Shown: piece after piece, positions 44,523 through 53,906 of the stretch
How the letters are laid out: the number at the start of each line of letters is the position of its first letter
Numbering within the stretch: position 1 is the first letter of the stretch
Assembly: GCA_965203605.1 (NCBI GenBank)
Contig: OZ241902.1
Span: forward strand, 4,960,001-5,024,000
Reading direction: 5' to 3'
DNA: 64,000 nucleotides
Source: JAPOUP01 sp965203605
GTDB lineage: Bacteria > Pseudomonadota > Alphaproteobacteria > Rhodobacterales > Rhodobacteraceae
The notes under the pieces: model-generated
Database searches by the model: none
What the model was told of the DNA's origin: nothing
What the model saw: only the letters and a program-made list of their open reading frames with translations
Program-made: the position numbers and the translations under genes

Positions 44523-44875
44523 TGCCCAAACTGACGGTGCGCACGAAGAACCGCCTGCGGCATTCACACCGACGGCAGCGGCAGGGCATCGTCGTGTGCG
44601 CCGCTCCCGACTGGACGCGGACGGTTCCACAGCGAGGGCCCTGCGGCCGGCGCCGTTCCGTGAACCATCCCCCGGTGGCTCTTTCATCGGGAAACATACC
44701 GGACAGCTGGACGGGGCCGATGCCCCGCGGTGGCGCCTGCCCGGTGCCCTGTGTGCCATGCGGATCACTCCGTTGCCCTGGGCACCATCGCATATAATTC
44801 CCGTTATTTCAGGCTGTCTGCATCTTTCACGAACAGTCGATTTCCCGGCAAGTGTACATGGCCCATTGGACCATT
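44523..44875. other. Gap with no supported gene
   Basis: 353 bases between the cassette and ilvD. GC-rich open frames exist on both strands but none shows a motif. A short palindrome-like repeat, GGGAATTATATGCGAT near 44506-44521 and ATCGCATATAATTCCC near 44788-44803, forms a 16-bp perfect inverted pair spanning the gap, so this may be a decayed or miniature mobile element. Confidence 0.55.
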
Positions 44876-46609
44876 CTATAGATCCATATAGACATGACGC
44901 TCCGCTTGTCCTCCGGGATGTGTGACTGCACCCTTGTAGGTTTCGCCCACCTGCTGCGCGTATTTCCAGAGCGCACCGGAAGAATAGATCGTCTCACGTG
45001 GACCTGACCAGGTCTTTTTCCTCCCTGCGAGTTCTTCATCCGTCAGATCCACGGACAACTCGCCAGTGAGTGCGTTGATCGTGATGATGTCACCGTTACG
45101 CAGGAGCGCGATTGGCCCGCCGTGAAACGCTTCCGGTCCAACATGGCCGACGCAGAACCCACGCGTCGCCCCGGAGAACCGGCCATCGGTGATCAGCGCC
45201 ACCTTCTTGCCCATGCCCTGCCCTGAAAGTGCCGCCGTTGTCGACAGCATTTCCCGCATACCCGGCCCACCGGCGGGGCCCTCGTTGCGGATCACGATCA
45301 CCTCCCCTTCTCCGTACTGGCGCTCCTGCACCGCCTCGAACGCGTCTTGCTCACACTCGAATACCCGTGCCGGACCAGTGAACACCTGCTGGTCGGATTC
45401 CATTCCAGCGACCTTCACAATGGCGCCTTCTGGCGCAAGGTTTCCCTTAAGTCCAACAACGCCTCCGGTTTGGCTGATCGGGGCCTCGGCTGGGTAAATC
45501 ACCTTGCCGTCGGCTTCCCGTTCCACCAAGTCCAGTTCTTCGCCAATACTCCGGCCAGTCGCGGTAACGCAGTCCTCGTGGATCAACCCGATTTTCCTCA
45601 GTTCCTTCATCACGACCGGAACCCCGCCCGCCTCGTAAAGGTCCTTGGCCACATACTGTCCGCCGGGTTTCAGATCGACAAAATAGGGGGTGTCCCTGAA
45701 TATCTCACAGACATCATCCAGAAAGAACTCGATCCCGGCCTCATGGGCAATGGCCGGCAGATGTAGGCCAGCATTCGTTGATCCTCCGGTGCAGGCAACG
45801 ACCCTGGCGGCGTTCTCCATGGACTTCCGGGTCACAATGTCCCGTGCCCTGATGTTCCTTTCGAGCAGAGTCATTACCGCCTGACCGCTGGCGATCGCGT
45901 ATTGGTCGCGGCTCTCGTAAGGCGCGGGCGCACCTGAAGAGTTGGGGAGCGCAAGACCCATGGCTTCGGAAACGCAGGCCATCGTGTTCGCCGTGAACTG
46001 CCCGCCGCACGCCCCTGCCGACGGGCAGGCCACCCGCTCAAGTCGGCGAAGCGCGTCTTCCGAGAGGTTGCCCGCCTGGTTCTGTCCCACAGCCTCGAAT
46101 ACGTCCTGTACGGTCACATCCCTGCCGTCCAGACGACCCGGTAGAATTGATCCACCATAGATGAACACCGACGGCGTATTCAGCCGGACCATAGCCATCA
46201 TCATTCCTGGCAACGACTTGTCACACCCAGCAAGACCGACGATCGCGTCATAGCAATGACCGCGCATCGTGAGTTCGACAGTATCGGCGATCGCTTCGCG
46301 GGACGCCAGCGAGGATCTCATCCCCTCGTGCCCCATCGCAATCCCGTCGGTAACGGTGATCGTCGTGAATTCGCGTGGCGTGCCGCCTCCAGACTTGACG
46401 CCGAGTTTAACAGCCTGGGCTTGCCGGTTCAGCGCAATGTTGCAGGGCGCCGCTTCGTTCCAGCAGGTGGCCACGCCAACAAACGGCTGGGCGATCTCAT
46501 CTTCGGACAATCCCATCGCATAATAGTAGGATCTATGCGGTGCGCGGGCAGGCCCTTCGGTCACATGACGGCTTGGCAACCGGGACTTGTCGGTGTTCCG
46601 TTTCAACAT
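44876..46609 (-). CDS. ilvD: Dihydroxy-acid dehydratase
   Basis: A 577-residue iron-sulfur dehydratase that forms the 2-keto acid precursors of valine, leucine and isoleucine. Start ATG 46609 (MLKRNTDKSRLPSR) has GGAG upstream, and the frame further upstream overlaps the divergent gene. Cluster cysteines are in VATCWNEAAPC, VGLAGCDKSLPG and CPSAGACGGQFTANTM. The C-terminal domain has ALITDGRFSGATRGFCVGHV. Family length matches. The last codons are MDL and the gene ends beside the 16-bp inverted repeat at 44788-44803. Confidence 0.95.
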   Translation of the reverse strand: MLKRNTDKSRLPSRHVTEGPARAPHRSYYYAMGLSEDEIAQPFVGVATCWNEAAPCNIALNRQAQAVKLGVKSGGGTPREFTTITVTDGIAMGHEGMRSSLASREAIADTVELTMRGHCYDAIVGLAGCDKSLPGMMMAMVRLNTPSVFIYGGSILPGRLDGRDVTVQDVFEAVGQNQAGNLSEDALRRLERVACPSAGACGGQFTANTMACVSEAMGLALPNSSGAPAPYESRDQYAIASGQAVMTLLERNIRARDIVTRKSMENAARVVACTGGSTNAGLHLPAIAHEAGIEFFLDDVCEIFRDTPYFVDLKPGGQYVAKDLYEAGGVPVVMKELRKIGLIHEDCVTATGRSIGEELDLVEREADGKVIYPAEAPISQTGGVVGLKGNLAPEGAIVKVAGMESDQQVFTGPARVFECEQDAFEAVQERQYGEGEVIVIRNEGPAGGPGMREMLSTTAALSGQGMGKKVALITDGRFSGATRGFCVGHVGPEAFHGGPIALLRNGDIITINALTGELSVDLTDEELAGRKKTWSGPRETIYSSGALWKYAQQVGETYKGAVTHPGGQAERHVYMDL

Positions 46610-46843
46610 GGCGGTTCTCTCCGGATCGGTGTCATCCACCGCAATATGCGAGCGTGGAAGTGGAAACAAGCAGCGCAGTTCACCGCTCTTCCTGCCGTAG
46701 CTCAGAGTGTCGGCGGGGACAGCATGCCGTCGGACCGTCTCCTTGCCTTGCAGCCCTGCGGTCAGGCAGTTGGCGACCAGGCAACGCATATCCGGCGTCT
46801 TGCACGATTGAACAGCCCTGGAGCTTCCAATAGCCTTAACCGG

Positions 46844-47722
46844 ATGCAGCAGTACTTTCTTCCTGAATTCGAGGCGTTTGTCGCGGCTGCCCGTAGACGT
46901 CCACAAATATGGCGGCTGGTGGCCGGGATCTGCGCAATGGCACTGGTCTACGCCTTGTGGGCAAAGGCTGTCATCGTAGCCTACGGATGGGTCTTCGGTC
47001 ATGGTCGGACAGTAGCCGTCAGTCTTGGTCAAACACCGGGCGATGTCTATGTCCTGCTGGCTTCGATCATTGGCATGGCGTTTGGAGCCATGCTTTCCGC
47101 ACGACTTCTGCACCGACGGGGATTGGGGACACTGCTCGGACCGACACACACCGTACTACGGGACTTCGTCATCACAGCTGCACTGGTCAGTGCCGTGCAG
47201 GGTATGGCGCTTGCTCTCTGGAGTATCGGTTACGACGCGGAATCCAACATGGATGTATCAGCTTGGCTGCTGCTCCTGCCACTAAGTCTTCTCGCTATAT
47301 TGATCCAGACCGCCGCAGAGGAAATGGCGTTCCGTGGATACGTCCAGCAGCAGTTGGCCGCACGGTTCCGCTCGCCGTTCATCTGGATGTTGGCCCCCAG
47401 CCTTGCCTTTGGGATCGCCCATTACAGTCCTCTCCTGTCAGGTGGCGGTCAATGGCTGCTTGTATTCAGCGCCGCCTGTTTTGGCCTTGCCGCAGCCGAT
47501 CTGACATCACGCACTGGAAGCATCGGTGCGGCATGGGGGTTTCACTTTGCCAACAACACGGCCGCGCTGCTGTTCGTTGGGCTCAAGGGAATGGTTCCAG
47601 GACTTGCCCTCTTCGTGACGCCCTTCAGCGTCGAGGATTGGCAGGGGCGATCAATGATCGTCTTCGCATTGCTGACGCTGGGGGCTGCATGGCTGCTGGT
47701 CCGCGCCGTTCTCCGACGATGA
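46844..47722 (+). CDS. CPBP-family intramembrane metalloprotease
   Basis: A 292-residue multi-pass membrane protein of the CAAX-processing/bacteriocin-processing (Abi, PF02517) family. The three motifs are present: AAEEMAFRGYVQQQL, FGIAHYSPLL and GFHFANNTAAL, carrying the Glu-Glu, His and His/Asn active-site residues. About eight hydrophobic segments surround them. The start is ATG 46844. The frame is open far upstream, but that part is antisense to ilvD. Substrate unknown. Divergent from ilvD across 234 bases. Confidence 0.9.
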   Translation: MQQYFLPEFEAFVAAARRRPQIWRLVAGICAMALVYALWAKAVIVAYGWVFGHGRTVAVSLGQTPGDVYVLLASIIGMAFGAMLSARLLHRRGLGTLLGPTHTVLRDFVITAALVSAVQGMALALWSIGYDAESNMDVSAWLLLLPLSLLAILIQTAAEEMAFRGYVQQQLAARFRSPFIWMLAPSLAFGIAHYSPLLSGGGQWLLVFSAACFGLAAADLTSRTGSIGAAWGFHFANNTAALLFVGLKGMVPGLALFVTPFSVEDWQGRSMIVFALLTLGAAWLLVRAVLRR

Positions 47723-47785
47723 TTGCCATTCGTGACGCGGCGTCCTATCTGACAGGAACGAATTGCCAGCGGGGCCATGCCAGCG

Positions 47786-48745
47786 ATGAACTGGATCTCC
47801 AACTTCGTCAAGCCAACGATAAATTCGCTCTTCTCCCGCCGTGAAGTGCCGGAACATCTTTGGTCCAAGTGCGACGGATGTGGCACGATGCTGTTCCACC
47901 GCGAACTCACAGAGAACCTGAATGTCTGTACCGAATGCGACCATCACATGGCATTGAGCCCTCGCGAGCGATTCACGGCCCTGTTTGACAACGGTGTCTT
48001 CTCGGAGGTCAAGGTGCCCAAGCCAATCGCCGACCCGCTGCAGTTCCGCGACCAGAAGCGTTATCCAGACAGGATGAAATCAGCTCAAAGGGAAACCGGG
48101 GAAACCGAGGCGATGCTTGTGGCCCATGGCGAGGTTGGGCGGACCCCGATTGTCGCCGCGGCGCATGACTTCAGATTCATGGGCGGTTCCATGGGAATTT
48201 ATGTAGGAAATGCCCTGATCGTTGCGGCTGAATTCGCGGTGAGGAGGAAACGGCCATTGGTGCTGTTTTCCGCCGCCGGCGGAGCAAGGATGCAGGAAGG
48301 CATCCTGAGCCTGATGCAGATGCCGAGAACAACCGTTGCGATTGAACAGCTTAAGGAAGCGGGACTGCCTTACATCGTTGTGCTAACCCACCCAACCACT
48401 GGCGGCGTGACGGCAAGTTACGCGATGCTCGGCGATATCCAGATTGCCGAGCCCAATGCGCTGATCTGCTTCGCAGGTCCACGGGTGATCGAGCAGACGA
48501 TCCGCGAAAAACTACCCGAGGGCTTTCAGCGCGCGGAGTATCTGCTCGATCACGGAATGCTGGATCGCGTCACTCACCGCAAGGATATGCGAGAGGAACT
48601 TGCCACCATTCTCCGGATGCTTCTTCGGGAGGCACCTGCGATTAGGGGCGATCTGCCTGCACCTGTCCGGGAGGTGCCTGCAAAGTCCTCTTCTTTCCCG
48701 GGTTCGGGCTCCAGGCCAGAACAGTCGAAGGCCGAAGAACGGTGA
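47786..48745 (+). CDS. accD: Acetyl-CoA carboxylase carboxyltransferase subunit beta
   Basis: A 319-residue subunit of the enzyme making malonyl-CoA for fatty-acid synthesis. The start MNWISNFVKPTINSLFSRRE is preferred over an ATG nine bases earlier because it matches the family. The zinc finger is C-x2-C at KCDGCGTM and C-x2-C at VCTECDHH. The crotonase-like core includes SPRERFTALFD, FRFMGGSMGIYVGNA, SAAGGARMQEG and TGGVTASYAMLGD. It overlaps folC by 4 bases, the accD-folC order usual in alphaproteobacteria. Confidence 0.96.
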   Translation: MNWISNFVKPTINSLFSRREVPEHLWSKCDGCGTMLFHRELTENLNVCTECDHHMALSPRERFTALFDNGVFSEVKVPKPIADPLQFRDQKRYPDRMKSAQRETGETEAMLVAHGEVGRTPIVAAAHDFRFMGGSMGIYVGNALIVAAEFAVRRKRPLVLFSAAGGARMQEGILSLMQMPRTTVAIEQLKEAGLPYIVVLTHPTTGGVTASYAMLGDIQIAEPNALICFAGPRVIEQTIREKLPEGFQRAEYLLDHGMLDRVTHRKDMREELATILRMLLREAPAIRGDLPAPVREVPAKSSSFPGSGSRPEQSKAEER

Positions 48746-50031
48746 GTCGAACTGGATCCGACATCATCCTGGAGCGGATGATGTCGCTACATCCGAAGAT
48801 CATTGACCTGACCCTGGACCGCATGTGGCGTCTGCTTGACGCCCTTGGCAACCCTCAGGATAGCCTCCCTCCCGTTATCCACGTCGCGGGAACCAACGGA
48901 AAGGGTTCGGTTCTGGCCATGCTCCGTGCCGGGCTCGAAGGTTCCGGCAAACGCGTGCACACGTACACCTCTCCCCATCTTGTCCGGTTTCATGAACGCA
49001 TCCGTCTGGCGGGGGACCTGATTTCCGAAGATTTGCTGTCAGAAACTCTTGACGAATGCGAAGTCGCAAACGGCGGAAAGAGCATCACCTATTTCGAGAT
49101 AACGACCTGCGCGGCTTTTCTGGCATTCTCGAGGACCCAGGCTGACTTTACCCTGTTGGAAGTCGGATTGGGAGGTCGGCTTGATGCAACAAATGTCGTC
49201 GATCATCCGGCTCTGACGGCGATAACATCCATATCTCTCGACCACCAACAATATCTCGGCAACACCCTCGATAGGGTAGCGTTCGAGAAATCCGGGATCA
49301 TGAAACGCGGCGTTCCCTGTACGGTCGGCCATCAGAAGATGGCGGCACTGGATGTGATCAGGCAGCAGGCCGAGCGGGTCGGTGCCCCATTGCTGGCCCG
49401 AGGGGAGCATTGGCAGACATGGGAGGAACATGGCAGACTAGCGTACCAGCATCTGGGTGGGCTTATGGAGCTGCCGCTCCCCAAACTCCGAGGTACTCAT
49501 CAAATTGATAATTCGGGAATTGCAATTGCGTCGCTGCAAGCGCTTGGATTTGGTGAAGATACCTTCAGGACCGCATTGTGCGACGCGTTCTGGCCCGCGC
49601 GGATGCAGAAGCTGACATCCGGCAAGCTGGTATGTGCGGCGCCTGAGGCGGAGATATTCCTTGATGGTGGACATAATCCGGCCGCTGGGGAGGCCTTGGC
49701 GGATCTTCTTGAAGGCTTGCCGCCAAGACCTCTCCATATCGTGGCTGGCATGCTTCGGACAAAGGACATCCGGGGCTTTCTACGCCCGCTCGCAAGATTG
49801 GCGCGCACGTTGCAAGGCGTCTCAATTCCTGGCCAATCCGCCACCATCACTGCTCACGAGACCGCGTCCGCCGCTCGAGCTGAAGGGATTGCGGCGGGCA
49901 TCGCGGATGATTGTGAGGATGCCGTGCGAACCATTGCTGGCGCTGATCCCGCCGCTCGGATACTGATCTGCGGATCACTCTATCTCGCTGGCGAGGTTTT
50001 GCGCGGAAATGAGCAGGCAACCGACGCTTAA
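48742..50031 (+). CDS. folC: Bifunctional folylpolyglutamate synthase / dihydrofolate synthase
   Basis: A 429-residue Mur-ligase-type enzyme that glutamylates folates. The ATP-binding loop is VIHVAGTNGKGSVLAML, followed by TYTSPHLVRFHERIRL and LLEVGLGGRLDATNVVDHPA with the magnesium ligands. The C-terminal domain has IFLDGGHNPAAGEALADLL. The start overlaps accD by 4 bases. The stop overlaps the convergent thpR stop by 4 bases, so no terminator can lie between them. Confidence 0.95.
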   Translation: MSRTGSDIILERMMSLHPKIIDLTLDRMWRLLDALGNPQDSLPPVIHVAGTNGKGSVLAMLRAGLEGSGKRVHTYTSPHLVRFHERIRLAGDLISEDLLSETLDECEVANGGKSITYFEITTCAAFLAFSRTQADFTLLEVGLGGRLDATNVVDHPALTAITSISLDHQQYLGNTLDRVAFEKSGIMKRGVPCTVGHQKMAALDVIRQQAERVGAPLLARGEHWQTWEEHGRLAYQHLGGLMELPLPKLRGTHQIDNSGIAIASLQALGFGEDTFRTALCDAFWPARMQKLTSGKLVCAAPEAEIFLDGGHNPAAGEALADLLEGLPPRPLHIVAGMLRTKDIRGFLRPLARLARTLQGVSIPGQSATITAHETASAARAEGIAAGIADDCEDAVRTIAGADPAARILICGSLYLAGEVLRGNEQATDA

Positions 50032-50603
50032 TTCCCAAGAGAGTATTCCGCGAGCATGTCGTAGACCGCACCCGTTTCGTGCAAGGTGGAACGGTACAGT
50101 TGGAAACTGCTGATCGTGAATGGTTCCAGACAGAATGTTGAATGATCTATGAGAAAATCCGCGACGCCAGATCTCACGTAGCTATCTGATCGTGCGCCAA
50201 TCCTGGCAAGGGTAACATGTGGCCGAAACCTCTCTCGGTCCAGGTTTACGCCTACATCCGTCACAGACCTCCGAATCCTGTTTCTCAAAGTTGTAAGTGC
50301 GGGGTCGGGCACTGCGCACACCCATACGATTCCGCGTCGACCGGCGCTGATCATGTCGACCCCGCGCAAGGTCAATGTGATCGGATCGGCCTGAATTCCC
50401 TGGAGCGCCTCATTGACTTCAGCGACAACCTGTTCCGGTTGCGTGTCGAGAAAGGCCAGCGTCAGATGCAGAGTCTCGGGGGCAACCAGCCGACTGGCAG
50501 GCAGGCTCTCCTGCAGCCGCTCAAGTGCATCCTGAATCGGTTCAGGCATGCCAAGGGCAACAAAGGCCCGGATACCATCCCGCCGTTTCAATGCGCTCCC
50601 CAT
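50028..50603 (-). CDS. thpR: RNA 2',3'-cyclic phosphodiesterase (2H family)
   Basis: A 191-residue 2H phosphoesterase, formerly called 2'-5' RNA ligase. It has the two HxTx active-site motifs, TLHLTLAFL and PHVTLARIG, and an N-terminal RAFVALGMPEPIQDALERL. It hydrolyses 2',3'-cyclic phosphates on RNA in characterised relatives. The start overlaps the end of zapE by 16 bases, so the two are co-transcribed. Confidence 0.92.
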   Translation of the reverse strand: MGSALKRRDGIRAFVALGMPEPIQDALERLQESLPASRLVAPETLHLTLAFLDTQPEQVVAEVNEALQGIQADPITLTLRGVDMISAGRRGIVWVCAVPDPALTTLRNRIRRSVTDVGVNLDRERFRPHVTLARIGARSDSYVRSGVADFLIDHSTFCLEPFTISSFQLYRSTLHETGAVYDMLAEYSLGN

Positions 50604-51667
50604 CCTTCGCTTTGCATTTCCCGCAGCCTGCTGGAGGTGCGCTCGAACTCGAAGGTGCCTTCACCTTCGATGAAGAGCCGTTCGGGCACATCGGCGGCGC
50701 TGAGGATCAGCCGGACCCTTGCCTCATAGAGTGCGTCAACCAGAATGACAAATCGCCGCGCCTCATTGAAGTTTGCCCGGGAGAGCTGTGGAACGTCGTC
50801 GACAAGCAGCACTCGCACGGCCTCCGCAACCGCAAGAAAGTCAGCGGGCCCAAGTGGCTGCCCACATAGGTCACTGAAAGATGCCCGGGCGACACCGTTC
50901 CGGAATTCAGGAAGCACCGTCTTGCGACCCATCACCGTCAGAGTCAGCGGCTCCCAGACGCCTCCGGTCAGGTCATTCCAGAGCAAATCCATTGAAGCAC
51001 GGGCTTTCGAATCGGCCGGGGTGAAATAGCAGTTGGTACCCTGTAGGCGGTGCTGCCGGTAATCGGTAGGTGAGACCAGTTGATGGACGATCATGCTTTC
51101 CTTGATCAACTCGATGAATGGCAGAAAGAGGCCACGATTGAGACCATCCTTGTAGAGGTCGTCAGGCTTTCGGTTCGAGGTGGTCACAATCACCACTCCG
51201 TCAGCCATCAGTGTTTCAAACAGCCGCCCTACGATCATTGCGTCGGTTATGTCGATGATCTGCATCTCGTCGAAACAAAGAAGTCGGGTCTTTTCCGCCA
51301 CTGCTTTGGCCACAGGCTTGAGGGCATCGTCAACGCCATGCTGGCGGTTGGTGTGCATGCCCTCATGAATCTCCTGCATGAATGCATGGAAGTGCACACG
51401 ACGCTTGTTTTCGATCTCAACCGCATCGAAGAGAAGATCCATGAGATACGACTTGCCTCGCCCGACACCCCCCCAAACATAGACACCTTTAGGTGACCTC
51501 GGTGCGTTTGCGAACAGCCTGCCAAACAGTCCCTTGTTCTTGAGGCTCAGTTCAAGATTCCCGCGAATCCTCTCGAGCGCAGGAAGCACTGCTTGCTGCG
51601 CGGGATCGGCCGTGATCGCTCCATAAGCCGCCAGAGATTCGTAGATGACCTGCAATGGTTTACCCAT
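50588..51667 (-). CDS. zapE: Cell-division-associated ATPase ZapE (AFG1 family)
   Basis: A 359-residue AFG1-type P-loop ATPase, linked in E. coli to Z-ring control under stress. Walker A is GGVGRGKSYLMD (about residues 66-77), Walker B is TRLLCFDEMQI, and the sensor-like IVTTSNRKPDDLYKDGL follows. The C-terminus has the family's LPEFRNGVARASFSDLCGQP and a typical FEFERTSSRLREMQS end. Start ATG 51667 (MGKPLQVIYESLAAYG) is preferred over the upstream open frame, which leaves about 118 bases for divergent promoters. Confidence 0.93.
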   Translation of the reverse strand: MGKPLQVIYESLAAYGAITADPAQQAVLPALERIRGNLELSLKNKGLFGRLFANAPRSPKGVYVWGGVGRGKSYLMDLLFDAVEIENKRRVHFHAFMQEIHEGMHTNRQHGVDDALKPVAKAVAEKTRLLCFDEMQIIDITDAMIVGRLFETLMADGVVIVTTSNRKPDDLYKDGLNRGLFLPFIELIKESMIVHQLVSPTDYRQHRLQGTNCYFTPADSKARASMDLLWNDLTGGVWEPLTLTVMGRKTVLPEFRNGVARASFSDLCGQPLGPADFLAVAEAVRVLLVDDVPQLSRANFNEARRFVILVDALYEARVRLILSAADVPERLFIEGEGTFEFERTSSRLREMQSEGWGAH

Positions 51668-51787
51668 GAGTCCCAGATAGAATGTCAGGGACGGCAGGGA
51701 AAGCACCACGACTCGCCATTGGAGTGTATTGACGCCGCTATCCGTCGGGTGCATTTTGGGCGGACGTTTCCCCGGGAGAGTGGATTG

Positions 51788-53032
51788 TTGCCAGCGCGTG
51801 CATCTCTTGTCACGCCGGTCCTGATCGGCGGCAGCTTTATTATACTGATCAGTTTCGCGATTCGGGCGTCGTTCGGTGTATTCCAGATTCCAATCGCCGA
51901 TGAGTTCGGCTGGCCGCGAACGGATTTTTCCACGGCAATCGCGATCCAGAATCTGGCTTGGGGAATTGGGCAGCCAATCTTTGGCGCACTGGCTGAAAAG
52001 TTCGGGGACCGCCGAGCGGTGGTTCTCGGTGCGCTTACATATGCGGTGGGCCTTGCGCTATCGTCCATTGCCACGACACCGGAGCAGCATTGGGCACTGG
52101 AAGTCCTGGTCGGATTCGGAATTGCCGGCACCGGGTTTGGCGTGATTCTAGCAGTCGTGGGTCGTGCGGCGAGCGATGAGAACCGTTCGATGGCGCTTGC
52201 GGTCGCAACAGCGGCCGGTTCGGGCGGGCAGGTTGTGGGCGCACCCCTCGCCGAATGGCTGCTGACGTTCATGACCTGGCAGTCGGTCTTTCTGGTCTTT
52301 ACCGCGATGATCATTGCAGCACTTCTGTTTTTGCCGATGATTCGCTCGCCCGCCCCGGTCTCAAAGGCGGAACTTGAGGAATCGCTGGGGGAGATCATCC
52401 TGAAAGCGTTCCGCGATCCGTCTTACACGTTGATCTTTCTTGGGTTTTTCTCCTGCGGTTACCAACTCAGCTTCGTCACGGCGCATTTCCCCGCGATGAT
52501 AACGGAAATGTGTGGTCCCATCGACCCGACCGGAGTTCTGGCTTCCATGGGCATTGCGACGACTTCGGCGCTGGGAGCCGCTTCCATCGCGATCATCGGT
52601 GCGGCGAACATTGTCGGAACGTTGGCGGCGGGCTGGCTCGGCAAGTGGTATTCCAAGAAATACCTGCTTGCGCTAATCTACACGGGAAGAACGGTCGCGG
52701 CGGCGCTGTTCATTCTGTTTCCGGTGACTCCGACGACCGTGATTGTGTTTTCGGTCGCCATGGGATCCCTCTGGCTTGCGACAGTCCCCCTTACAAGTGG
52801 ATTGGTCGCTTACATTTACGGCCTCCGTTACATGGGCACTCTGTATGGGATCGTGTTCCTCAGCCACCAACTTGGGAGTTTTGTAGGAGTCTGGCTGGGC
52901 GGACGGATGTACGATGCCTACGGCGATTATACGGCCGTGTGGTGGGTTGGCGTTGCGGTTGGTGCCTTCAGCGCGATCGTTCACTTGCCAGTGAACGAGA
53001 GACCTTTGGGCGAGAGTTCGGTGGTCACCTGA
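51788..53032 (+). CDS. MFS transporter (monocarboxylate/OFA-like)
   Basis: A 414-residue major-facilitator protein with about 12 membrane segments. The first-half signature is in FGALAEKFGDRRAVVLGALT (the loop 2-3 motif G-x3-D/E-R). FGIAGTGFGVILAVVGRA and the second-half loop GWLGKWYSKKYLLALIY also fit. The closest pattern is the monocarboxylate / oxalate-formate group, but the substrate is not clear. No ATG is in the right place: TTG 51788 or 51785 follows GGGAG at good spacing. Ends 29 bases before an IS30-like solo end. Confidence 0.86.
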   Translation: MPARASLVTPVLIGGSFIILISFAIRASFGVFQIPIADEFGWPRTDFSTAIAIQNLAWGIGQPIFGALAEKFGDRRAVVLGALTYAVGLALSSIATTPEQHWALEVLVGFGIAGTGFGVILAVVGRAASDENRSMALAVATAAGSGGQVVGAPLAEWLLTFMTWQSVFLVFTAMIIAALLFLPMIRSPAPVSKAELEESLGEIILKAFRDPSYTLIFLGFFSCGYQLSFVTAHFPAMITEMCGPIDPTGVLASMGIATTSALGAASIAIIGAANIVGTLAAGWLGKWYSKKYLLALIYTGRTVAAALFILFPVTPTTVIVFSVAMGSLWLATVPLTSGLVAYIYGLRYMGTLYGIVFLSHQLGSFVGVWLGGRMYDAYGDYTAVWWVGVAVGAFSAIVHLPVNERPLGESSVVT

Positions 53033-53906
53033 GAATTCGCGACCTGGATCGTTCATATATCCCCGCTTCCGGTCCGAAGTGCAACACAAACGAGCCGGAA
53101 GAGCGGGTTCCCGAATGGTCGGCATCAGCTTGCCCGTATCGCCAGAAGAGGTGACTCTTCTCACGGAGGTATCCGCCACCCTGACCTTTGACATTGCTTT
53201 TAGGCGAGAAAGCCGCCAACAGGCTCAACTATTTCCCTTTCCGGCCACGCTGGTTCTGCAACGACCCGCTGCTGCACACCTTTTTGGCACTGTTCGAAGG
53301 TTGCGAGGAAATGTCTCCGGAGCCTGAACACTCACGGTCGCTGGAATAGGTCTTGCGGCCATCGGGTACCGAAGTTCAACTTCGACGGTCGGTTAAGAGT
53401 CCTCGGCAAGTCAAGTGCGATGAGCACAGTCAAGAGCTCAGCCACTTGACCGCGCCGTCTGGGAAAGAGCCGCGATGGTCTCCACCACGCAACGGGTCGC
53501 CGGGTACTGGTCTTCGTGGACGGGTATGACGAACCAACCCTTGATGTGCTCCATAGGCCGTATCTGGCCGCCGCCAATCGGGGCGAACTGCGCGGTCTCT
53601 GCGGGTTCATCAAGGGCAACACTGGACACGTCCGCGTCACATTATTGATCAGTGTCTGTGCCCCAAGCGCTCGGCTCTGCCTAACGGAGTTGCGTGGCAC
53701 GCTGCTCTGTTGTAGCTGGCGTTACTCCCCCACTTTCAGTTCCAGGGTTTAGCCCAGGATTCTTGTCATGCCACTGTAGCCTGATTCGCCTGGCACGCGC
53801 TCCAAGACTATGGGCCAAAAAATTGACCAGATTCAAAATGCCCTGGGCTCGACCCCCAGTCCCAAGTTCAACACCGGCCATTTCCGCAGCTAGGGCGGAG
53901 ATTCAG
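53033..53906. other. Debris region between MFS gene and sacsin-like remnant
   Basis: About 870 bases. It starts with an IS30-like solo end (53061-53087) and finishes near another degenerate one (53851-53876). Between them a 50-codon plus-strand frame near 53190-53349 reads NRLNYFPFRPRWFCNDPLLH, and a minus-strand piece reads GQIRPMEHIKGWFVIPVHED. Both look like gene scraps, but I cannot assign either. No intact gene. Confidence 0.5.

Noticed and set aside
46256..46843. Long N-terminal extension of the CPBP protease frame
   Set aside because: It is antisense to ilvD and precedes the natural ATG at 46844, after which the membrane protein begins.
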